6,431 bases of DNA from NCBI GenBank assembly GCA_030591625.1, contig JAUVAR010000159.1:1-6431 (forward strand), in the 5' to 3' direction. The translations under genes were made by a program, and so were the position numbers. Below are positions 1 to 6,431 of this stretch, one piece after another. Positions within the stretch are counted from its first letter, which is position 1. The number at the start of each line of letters is the position of its first letter. This stretch comes from Candidatus Zixiibacteriota bacterium (GTDB taxonomy: Bacteria; Zixibacteria; MSB-5A5; GN15; FEB-12). Below the pieces are notes generated by a model. It had not been told where the DNA came from and ran no database searches. It worked only from the letters and a program-made list of their open reading frames with translations.

Positions 1-2007
1 GCGTTCTCGGGGAATTCGCAGGCAAGTCTGATAGCGTCTATTCTAAAAGAAGAACCGCAGTCAATTTCATCGCTTCAGCCGTTGTCACCACCTATGCTGG
101 AGCGTTCGATTCGGCAATGTCTCGCTAAAGATCCCATTCAACGCTGGCAGTCGGCAGGTGATCTGAAACGAGCTTTGCAGGGGGTTGTCGAAGGTGGTTC
201 GCAGGCGGGGATTCCAATCCCGGTTTCTGTTAAACGGCGAGTCAATCAGCGACTGCTTCTTATAGCTACTATTGTATTTGCAGCAACTACGCTTGTTTTT
301 GGTGGATTATATGGCGCCAAGTGGATCGAAGTCCCTTCTGTTATAAAAACAAATATCATAGCTCCTGAAGGTTACAAGTTTTCTAATTTTCTGGCAGGCG
401 GTGCATTGGCACTCTCACCCAACGGGAAAAGACTCGCTTTTATTGGGAGTGACACAGTTGGTGGAGAACCAATGTTGTGGGTGAGACAGTTGAGTTCGCT
501 TGCGGCACTACCATTACCCGGCACAGAAGGAGCATATTTTCCATTCTGGTCGCATGATGGTGACTACATCGCTTTCTTCGCAAATGGTAATCTTAAGAAA
601 ATACTATCAACTGGTGGTCCAACATTGACGATCTGTGATGCTCCCACCGGACGAGGCGGTACATGGAATAAAGAAAATATAATCCTCTTCTCGCCAACCT
701 TCACTGGCGTTATCCATCAAGTTTCTGGTGCTGGAGGGGAATCATATCCTGTGACAAAACTTGATTCAGCCATTGGAGATTATACTCATCGTTGGGTAAA
801 ATTTCTACCTGATGGTCGTCACTTCCTGTTTTGGGCACGCACAAAAGGTGAAACTGGTGGGGAGCAGGATGCAATCTGTGTTGGTTCGCTCGACTCGCCG
901 GAAGTAAAGAGACTGATACGAACTAGATCAACTATTGGTTATTCAAAAGGTCATATCTTATTCACGCGAGAATCTACTTTGATGGCTCAGCCTTTCGATT
1001 CTGACGCACTGGAACTTATTGGAGATGCTGTACCTATTGCAGAAAAAGTGTCACATATTGGTAATTGGAGTAGATCAGTTTTTGATGCATCAGAGGAAGG
1101 GCAGATAATTTATCGCTCGGGCGAAGTAAGCAGAGGAGCTTATTTCAAGATCGTTGATCGCGAAGGAACACAGATCGATTCTATCGGCTCACTGGCGATT
1201 CGTTACAGTCCTTTCTATTCACCCGATGGCACCAAAATAGTAACAAGCGAATTGGACGAAGCAAGCTCCAATATTGATATCTGGATTTACGATCTCTCGC
1301 GAGGTTTCTCTTCAAGATTAACTTTCAATCCATCGAATGATCGGACTCCAATCTGGTCTCCGGATGGAAAGAGAGTTGCTTTCTATTCTGACCGCAAGAT
1401 TGATCCAGGAATTTATACCAAAGCAGTCGATGGCTCCGATACAGCTCAACTACTGTATGTGAGTAGTGAAAATATTTACTTAAACTGCTGGTCAAGCGAT
1501 GGTAAGTACATCGTAATGGCCAACTACTCAATCGGTGATGGTGACATTTTTGTCCTGCCTGTAGATAAGCCGGAAGAGATTTGGAATTTTACATCATCTC
1601 CGTTTTCAGAAGGGGGAGGTAAGTTGTCGCATGATGGCCGATGGTTATCATACCTGTCTTCTGAAACAGGTAAAGAACAAATCTATGTTTCAGCCTTCCC
1701 CAAACCAGCAGGAAAGTGGCAGATCACAATCAATGAAGGTGACAGACCGAGGTGGTCGGAGGATGATGCAACGATTTTCTTCCTCGATAATAACGATGTT
1801 ATCCACGCTACTGAAGTTGATGGGAGTGGAGCAAGTTTTGTTGTTGGTAAGATCGAACCATTGTTTGAAGTTAGAGCATTTCGTCCTGGGACAATTTACG
1901 ATCAGTTCGATAACGGAAACAGGTTTCTCGTAAACTCTCGTCCAGGCATAGAAAAGATACCTACGGTTGTACTAATACAAAACTGGTCTTCAGAATTAGA
2001 AAACTAA
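1..2007 (+). CDS. Membrane serine/threonine protein kinase with PD40/WD40-like beta-propeller, C-terminal part (5' end outside window)
   Basis: The frame is open from the first base, so the start lies upstream; 668 codons and the stop are visible. Codons 1-60 match the end of a Pkn-type kinase C-lobe: the SQASLIASILKEEP stretch, then CLAKDPIQRWQSAGDL, whose Arg48 fits the conserved subdomain XI arginine. ATP-binding and catalytic loops are not in the window. A basic linker (KRR) precedes one hydrophobic helix at codons 85-105, so the kinase should be cytoplasmic and the rest periplasmic or outside. From about codon 120 onward there are at least eight PD40-type blades with xSPDGxxxAF-like cores, near codons 138, 182, 268, 406, 452, 497, 542 and 584. 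The tail ending in an IQNW motif is usual for this family. The inferred role is signal sensing by the propeller coupled to Ser/Thr phosphorylation; ligand and substrates are unknown. TTG at 82 lies inside the kinase domain and is not the start. The gene converges on the car operon. Confidence 0.9.
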   Translation, partial: AFSGNSQASLIASILKEEPQSISSLQPLSPPMLERSIRQCLAKDPIQRWQSAGDLKRALQGVVEGGSQAGIPIPVSVKRRVNQRLLLIATIVFAATTLVFGGLYGAKWIEVPSVIKTNIIAPEGYKFSNFLAGGALALSPNGKRLAFIGSDTVGGEPMLWVRQLSSLAALPLPGTEGAYFPFWSHDGDYIAFFANGNLKKILSTGGPTLTICDAPTGRGGTWNKENIILFSPTFTGVIHQVSGAGGESYPVTKLDSAIGDYTHRWVKFLPDGRHFLFWARTKGETGGEQDAICVGSLDSPEVKRLIRTRSTIGYSKGHILFTRESTLMAQPFDSDALELIGDAVPIAEKVSHIGNWSRSVFDASEEGQIIYRSGEVSRGAYFKIVDREGTQIDSIGSLAIRYSPFYSPDGTKIVTSELDEASSNIDIWIYDLSRGFSSRLTFNPSNDRTPIWSPDGKRVAFYSDRKIDPGIYTKAVDGSDTAQLLYVSSENIYLNCWSSDGKYIVMANYSIGDGDIFVLPVDKPEEIWNFTSSPFSEGGGKLSHDGRWLSYLSSETGKEQIYVSAFPKPAGKWQITINEGDRPRWSEDDATIFFLDNNDVIHATEVDGSGASFVVGKIEPLFEVRAFRPGTIYDQFDNGNRFLVNSRPGIEKIPTVVLIQNWSSELEN

Positions 2008-2032
2008 TCTGGCATTGCTATATATTTGTATG

Positions 2033-2785
2033 TTACGGTGCATGATGAACCCATACATTAGGTTCAATGTATAGTCCTTTGTCAGACTCGATATCAATAT
2101 TAACAGGTATCAACGCACCGGGTACGACGTAATCACCTGTTTTGGGGAATCGCATTCTTGTCCATTCCTGCCATTCAGAAATAGTCCCTGAAATATTCAT
2201 CGCATGGTTACACGGCTTGATAATTCGTCCACCAACTTTATGATGCACACGAAGCCAGGGATCAAACGGTTGTCCATCATCATTTTCCCATTTGATATAC
2301 TCGGCGATTGGAGTATCGGGAAAGTCGGACTTCATGTTCGGACGAACCGGTGCGATAAGCCCGTTTAGATTATGATTAGCACTAATCTGTTTCATTGTTG
2401 TTACAGCTTGCTGACTTATGCCTCGCCCTCGGTTCTCTCCAAAGACAACAATCTGAAGAGCACACAAAATATTTGGCGTTCGTCCGGCATCAAGGTCTTC
2501 GATTCCCTTGGTGAGAGCCCAGTCCCAACCTTCATCGGGGAGATCTTCAATACGACCCTCCCACAATAGCGGAATTGAATTAGCGATAGCAACGGGCACC
2601 GGGTTGTCATCTTCGACAAATACAAATTGATATTCCGGGAGTCGTTCCAAACATTGTACGAGAAGATCAGCGACAGGATCATGCAACATGAACTCGGGCC
2701 ATTCGGGGCCGATACGCAGGTCTGTCTCAATAAGAAGGTTGCTGTCCTGTACGCCTGTTATACATTTGAAATCTGACTGTGTCAT
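2033..2785 (-). CDS. GNAT-like N-acetyltransferase family protein of unknown substrate
   Basis: A complete 250-residue protein, probably soluble, with no signal peptide or membrane segment. The middle looks like a GNAT fold: a strand (NILCALQIVVF, about residues 105-115) followed by the glycine/arginine turn NRGRGIS at 118-124, which fits the acetyl-CoA pyrophosphate loop (R-x-x-G-x-A/G, with Ser last), then a helix and GLIAPVRPN at 142-150. WPEFMLHDP (29-37), FDPWLRVH (174-181), the GDYVVPGALIPV segment (217-228) and EPNVWVHH (241-248) recall a conserved but uncharacterised GNAT-annotated family that I remember mainly from Actinobacteria. The ATG at 2785 keeps the N-terminal family motif and lies 3 bases after the carB stop, with no clear Shine-Dalgarno sequence, so translation probably depends on coupling to carB. 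It is the last gene of the carA-carB operon. The family assignment is fairly safe; the acetyl acceptor, and even activity, are unknown. Confidence 0.75.
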   Translation of the reverse strand: MTQSDFKCITGVQDSNLLIETDLRIGPEWPEFMLHDPVADLLVQCLERLPEYQFVFVEDDNPVPVAIANSIPLLWEGRIEDLPDEGWDWALTKGIEDLDAGRTPNILCALQIVVFGENRGRGISQQAVTTMKQISANHNLNGLIAPVRPNMKSDFPDTPIAEYIKWENDDGQPFDPWLRVHHKVGGRIIKPCNHAMNISGTISEWQEWTRMRFPKTGDYVVPGALIPVNIDIESDKGLYIEPNVWVHHAP

Positions 2786-2788
2786 CGG

Positions 2789-5700
2789 CTATTCGTACAT
2801 GCGCCAGCTTCGTACGGAAAGATCATCAATCGAAATATGGTCTAACGCTTCTGTCAGGCGTTGGGCGAGTTGTAAATTTGTAAGAAGAGGAACACCAAAA
2901 TCGACGGCCGCACGACGGATCATATAATCGTTGGTTAGTTCTTTCTTTTGATAATCTTTGGGGATATTTATAACGAGATCGACCTGACGCTCACGAACAA
3001 TATCAAGAGCATTGGGTGAGCCACCATCTAAGGGCCAGCGAACAACGGTTGGATTAAATCCATTCTCTTTAAGAAAAGCGGCGGTGCCTTCGGTAGCGAA
3101 AAATTTAACACCCTGCTTCTCCAAGAGATGTGCTCCAGGAAGAAACGCAGCTTTACTTTCTACCGGTCCGGTTGAAAGCAGAACAGATTTAAGAGGGAAC
3201 TTGAACCCAACCGAGATCAATGCTTTGAGGAATGCTTCCTCGAAATCCCATCCAAGACATGCAACCTCGCCAGTCGAAGCCATCTCAACACCAAGCGTGG
3301 GATCGGCACCCTCTAATCGACTAAAAGAAAACTGTGGTGCTTTTACTCCAACGTAGTCAAGCTCCATGAACGAACGACCATCCTGATCAAACGGACGACC
3401 CATAATTACACGTGTTGCTATATCGATAAAATTCTTTTTTAAAACTTTCGAAACAAACGGAAACGAACGAGATGCACGTAGATTACATTCGATAACCATA
3501 ACTTTGTTTTGAATAGCAAGGAACTGAATATTAAACGGACCGTTGATATTCAGGGCAGAAGCAACCTGGGTTGTAACTTTTCTGATACGACGCATCGTTT
3601 CAAGATATGTCCGTTGAGGAGGGAGCACTAATGTTGCATCACCCGAATGTACACCGGCATTTTCAACATGTTCAGAAACTGCCCAACAGGCAAGTTCACC
3701 ATCGCGTGCGACTGCATCAACATCGATTTCTTTCGCGTTCAGAATAAATTTGCTAACCACTACCGGATGATCGGGGGTAATTGCAGATGCTGCCTTGAGA
3801 AACGTCTTCAGTTCATGATCCGTTCCGGCTACAGCCATTGCTACCCCAGAGAGGACATAAGAAGGTCTGACAATAACCGGGTAGCCGACTTCATTTGCAA
3901 ATTCATAAATCTCATCAAGTGAGGTCAATTCTTTCCATAGTGGTTGAGGTACGTCGAGTGAGTCCAAGAGGCTTGAGAAAGTATGCCTGTTTTCTGCTCG
4001 GTCGATATCTCGTGGCGACGTTCCCAAGACACGCATACCAGCCTCAAGACAACGCATCGCCAGGGAATTTGGTACTTGACCACCCATCGCGAGCAGGAGC
4101 CCCATCGGTGACTCAAGGTCATAAATTTCGGATACTGTTTCAAATGATAGTTCGTCGAAATATAGACGGTCACATTCGTCGTAGTCAGTCGAAACAGTTT
4201 CCGGATTATGGTTGACCATTATTGTTTTGTAACCAAGTTCACGCAGTGTTCGAACGGCGTTCACACAGCACCAGTCAAATTCAACCGAACTTCCAATACG
4301 ATATGCACCCGGTCCGAGGATCAAAACAGTACCTTCTTGACCAAAACTAACGTCATCTTCTGTACCATTGTAGGTTAGGTAAAGATAATTTGTAGTCGCT
4401 GGATATTCTGCCGCAAGAGTGTCGATCTGTTTGACGACAGGTCTTAAGTTGAACGATTGGCGCAACTGGCGCACCTCGTTTTCTTTCGTGCCGGTAGCGA
4501 CACCGATTTGGCTATCAGAAAAACCGTAGCACTTGGCTCGACGCATGAGTTCTGAATCTATCATCGTTGAAGCACGAAGTTCATTTTCAATTTCAACAAG
4601 ACCTGCAATTTTAGAAAGGAACCACCTGCTGATATGAGTAATACTGTGAACTTCCTCGACAGTCATTCCCTGCTTGAGAGCTTCGGCAACAACGTAGATT
4701 CTCTGTTCGGTTGGTTCTGCTAATGCTTCTTTAATATTATCGAATTCTATTCCGTCGTTAAGGACAACACCTCGGGCACCAGTTTCGAGCATTCGCAATG
4801 CTTTTTGTAAAGCTTCTTCGAATTTTCGTCCAATCGCCATAACTTCGCCAACCGACTTCATCGCCGATCCAATTTTTTGTGACACCCCATGGAATTTCTT
4901 AAGGTCCCAACGAGGTGCTTTGACGACGATATAATCAAGAGCCGGTTCAAAACAGGCCGAGGTCACACCTGTAACAGAATTTGAAATATCGGTTAGTGAT
5001 CTTCCGAGAGCAAGTTTGGCAGCAACAAATGCAAGGGGGTACCCGGTTGCTTTGGAGGCAAGGGCAGAACTACGAGAGAGACGGGCATTAACTTCAATGA
5101 CACGATATTGAGTCGAATGAGGATTGAGAGCATATTGAATATTGCATTCACCAACAATTTCTAAATGTCGAACCACACGAATAGCAATTTCTCGCAGCAT
5201 GTGATATTCTTTGTCGTTCAACGTCTGAGATGGGGCAACAACTATGCTCTCACCCGTATGTATGCCCATCGGGTCGAGATTTTCCATATTGCAGATCGTG
5301 ACACAATTGTTTTGAGCATCACGCACAACTTCGTACTCAATCTCTTTCCAGCCTTCGAGATATTCCTCAACAAGCAGTTGATCGGAGTGAGCAAAAGCTC
5401 TCGTGGCCATTTCTCTAATTTGTTCTTCGTTGCGACAGATTCCCGATCCAAGCCCGCCAAGTGCATAGGCTACACGAATCATACATGGGTAGCCAATCTT
5501 TGCAGCTGCATTGACCGCTTCTTCGACCGACGCGGTAGGTGTAGATAGGGCAGTACTGACATTTATTTCATTCAGTCGTTTAACAAATCGGTCGCGATCC
5601 TCGGTGTCGATAACAGATTCAATAGGAGCACCAAGAATTTGAATATTATATTTTTCGAATACTCCGCTTCTGTAAAGCTCGACTCCACAGTTAAGAGCTG

Positions 5701-5980
5701 TTTGCCCGCCAAAACCTAAAAAGACAGCATCGGGGCGTTCTTTAATAATTACTTTTTCAACAAATTCGGGAGTGACCGGTGTGAAATAAACTTCATCGGC
5801 AAAGTTCTCAGAAGTTTGGATTGTGGCAACATTCGGATTTATCAGAACAGTTTTAATGCCCTCTTCTTTGAGTGCTTTGATAGCCTGTGATCCGGAATAA
5901 TCAAATTCGCCCGCTTCACCGATTTTGAGAGCGGAACTGCCAAGAACTAAAACTGTTTCGATTTTGGATCGTCCAATCAT
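2789..5980 (-). CDS. carB: Carbamoyl-phosphate synthase large subunit (CAD/CPS1-like type)
   Basis: The synthetase subunit makes carbamoyl phosphate from bicarbonate, two ATP and ammonia supplied by CarA, for pyrimidine and arginine synthesis in the cytoplasm. The protein has 1063 residues, close to the 1073 of E. coli CarB, and is complete. By comparison with E. coli, residues 1-400 form the carboxyphosphate half, about 401-550 the oligomerisation domain, about 551-929 the carbamoyl-phosphate half and 930-1063 the MGS-like regulatory domain. ATP-grasp metal and nucleotide ligands are present in both halves: Gln282/Glu296/Asn298/Arg300 and Gln819/Glu831/Asn833/Arg835, matching E. coli 285/299/301/303 and 829/841/843/845. 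Many segments are CAD/CPS1- and Bacteroidetes-like rather than E. coli-like: ALKIGEAGEFDYSGSQA, IVGECNIQYAL, YRIGSSVEFDW and SRSFPFVSK. The ATG at 5980 lies 8 bases after the carA stop; the only purine-rich stretch before it is poorly spaced, so coupling to carA is likely. The TAG stop is 3 bases before the next gene. Confidence 0.98.
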   Translation of the reverse strand: MIGRSKIETVLVLGSSALKIGEAGEFDYSGSQAIKALKEEGIKTVLINPNVATIQTSENFADEVYFTPVTPEFVEKVIIKERPDAVFLGFGGQTALNCGVELYRSGVFEKYNIQILGAPIESVIDTEDRDRFVKRLNEINVSTALSTPTASVEEAVNAAAKIGYPCMIRVAYALGGLGSGICRNEEQIREMATRAFAHSDQLLVEEYLEGWKEIEYEVVRDAQNNCVTICNMENLDPMGIHTGESIVVAPSQTLNDKEYHMLREIAIRVVRHLEIVGECNIQYALNPHSTQYRVIEVNARLSRSSALASKATGYPLAFVAAKLALGRSLTDISNSVTGVTSACFEPALDYIVVKAPRWDLKKFHGVSQKIGSAMKSVGEVMAIGRKFEEALQKALRMLETGARGVVLNDGIEFDNIKEALAEPTEQRIYVVAEALKQGMTVEEVHSITHISRWFLSKIAGLVEIENELRASTMIDSELMRRAKCYGFSDSQIGVATGTKENEVRQLRQSFNLRPVVKQIDTLAAEYPATTNYLYLTYNGTEDDVSFGQEGTVLILGPGAYRIGSSVEFDWCCVNAVRTLRELGYKTIMVNHNPETVSTDYDECDRLYFDELSFETVSEIYDLESPMGLLLAMGGQVPNSLAMRCLEAGMRVLGTSPRDIDRAENRHTFSSLLDSLDVPQPLWKELTSLDEIYEFANEVGYPVIVRPSYVLSGVAMAVAGTDHELKTFLKAASAITPDHPVVVSKFILNAKEIDVDAVARDGELACWAVSEHVENAGVHSGDATLVLPPQRTYLETMRRIRKVTTQVASALNINGPFNIQFLAIQNKVMVIECNLRASRSFPFVSKVLKKNFIDIATRVIMGRPFDQDGRSFMELDYVGVKAPQFSFSRLEGADPTLGVEMASTGEVACLGWDFEEAFLKALISVGFKFPLKSVLLSTGPVESKAAFLPGAHLLEKQGVKFFATEGTAAFLKENGFNPTVVRWPLDGGSPNALDIVRERQVDLVINIPKDYQKKELTNDYMIRRAAVDFGVPLLTNLQLAQRLTEALDHISIDDLSVRSWRMYE

Positions 5981-5988
5981 TTGTACCG

Positions 5989-6431
5989 TCAGCTGCCTTT
6001 CACCTGAGATGCATACATATCAAACAGCTCGGTAGTATCAACCGGGCCGGGGGTTGCTTCGGGATGGAACTGTACCGAAGAAAAAGGTTTGGTTACATGC
6101 TTAATACCTTCTACTGTGCCATCGTTTGCATTTGAAAACCAAACTTTCCAATCAGAGGGAAGACCCTCGGCTCTTACTGCGTAGCCATGATTTTGTGAAG
6201 TAATAAAACAGCGATTTGCATTAGTTGTGTCACCATTTACCTGATGCATAATACATGGCTGGTTATGGCTACGGTGTCCAAATTTCAACTTGTATGTTTC
6301 AGCACCAATAGCACGAGCAAGAATTTGGTGTCCAAGGCAGATACCGAAAATGGGTTTGCCTAATGCGAGTGCCCGTCCGACATTCTGTACCGCTTTTGAG
6401 TAGGTTGAAGGATCACCTGGGCCATTCGAAA
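5989..6431 (-). CDS. carA: Carbamoyl-phosphate synthase small (glutaminase) subunit, C-terminal part (5' end outside window)
   Basis: This subunit hydrolyses glutamine and channels ammonia to CarB. The frame stays open to the window edge (first complete codon 6429-6427), so the N-terminal CarA domain and start lie beyond it. The visible 147 residues are the class I glutamine amidotransferase domain: SNGPGDP near the edge, then FGICLGHQ with the nucleophile Cys at 6337-6339, KFGHRSHNQP, TSQNHGYAV, and VQFHPEATPGP carrying the catalytic His (6064-6066) and Glu (6058-6060). The triad is therefore intact. VQFHPE, HRSHNQPC and SNANDGTVEGI resemble Bacteroidetes and animal CAD glutaminase domains more than E. 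coli CarA. Between HNQPC and CFITSQNHG there are about 6-8 more residues (including QVNGDTTNA) than I recall in CAD. TTG at 6288 is an internal Leu codon, not a start. The TGA stop lies 8 bases before carB, so the two genes form one operon. Confidence 0.96.
   Translation of the reverse strand, partial: SNGPGDPSTYSKAVQNVGRALALGKPIFGICLGHQILARAIGAETYKLKFGHRSHNQPCIMHQVNGDTTNANRCFITSQNHGYAVRAEGLPSDWKVWFSNANDGTVEGIKHVTKPFSSVQFHPEATPGPVDTTELFDMYASQVKGS

Noticed and set aside
82..84. TTG at 82 as the start of the kinase-propeller gene
   Set aside because: The same frame is open to base 1 and the residues before 82 continue the kinase C-lobe, so this is an internal Leu codon.
1631..1933. Plus-strand open frame of 100 codons inside the kinase-propeller gene
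   Set aside because: It is out of frame with clear PD40 repeats and has a low-complexity, unrecognisable translation.
2416..2730. Minus-strand 104-codon frame overlapping the GNAT-like gene
   Set aside because: The alternative frame of the same strand (2785-2033) has conserved GNAT-like motifs; this one has none.
3012..3356. Plus-strand open frame of 114 codons within carB
   Set aside because: It lies antisense to a fully conserved part of CarB, shows no recognisable motif, and fits a chance shadow of carB codon use. The same holds for the other plus-strand open frames between 2688 and 5548.
5996..6005. Purine-rich AGGTGAAAGG (minus strand) as a carB ribosome-binding site
   Set aside because: Its AAAGG core ends 15 bases before the carB ATG, too far for a normal Shine-Dalgarno site; translational coupling to carA is a simpler explanation.
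6286..6288. TTG at 6288 (minus strand) as the start of a short glutaminase fragment
   Set aside because: The frame stays open to the window edge and includes the catalytic Cys motif, so this is carA running off the window, not a truncated gene.

Overview
The window reads as chromosomal DNA from a bacterium of moderate GC content, roughly 43-45% by eye. It is almost fully coding, with four genes and no gap longer than 25 bases. Two signals bear on the organism. The carbamoyl-phosphate synthetase subunits are of the type shared by Bacteroidetes-like lineages and the eukaryotic CAD/CPS1 enzymes, not the E. coli type. A membrane-bound serine/threonine kinase with a WD40-like (PD40) propeller is of the kind abundant in Acidobacteria, Zixibacteria, Marinimicrobia and related groups. 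Together these suggest an FCB-group or Acidobacteria-like lineage, probably uncultivated, but the sequence alone does not settle the phylum.

Layout. On the plus strand, positions 1-2007 hold the 3' part of a kinase-propeller gene whose catalytic core lies before the window. It runs tail to tail, after a 25-base gap, into a minus-strand operon read from right to left: carA (entering from beyond position 6431 and ending at 5989), carB (5980-2789, complete), and a small gene for a GNAT-like protein of unknown function (2785-2033, complete). The junctions are 8 bases (carA/carB) and 3 bases (carB/GNAT-like), so the three genes are very probably co-transcribed and translationally coupled.

How the genes work together. 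CarA hydrolyses glutamine and passes ammonia to CarB, which uses two ATP and bicarbonate to make carbamoyl phosphate for pyrimidines and arginine. The ATP-grasp residues of both CarB halves and the Cys/His/Glu triad of CarA are present, so the enzyme looks functional. The C-terminal regulatory domain of CarB resembles the N-acetylglutamate-binding domain of animal CPS1 more than the E. coli UMP/IMP/ornithine domain. The role of the GNAT-like protein in this operon is unknown. The kinase is transcribed in the opposite direction and has no evident functional link to the operon.

No RNA genes, mobile elements, CRISPR arrays, notable repeats or convincing terminators were seen. This is mostly housekeeping sequence. 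The two points worth following up are the CPS1-like regulatory domain and the GNAT-like gene coupled to carB.
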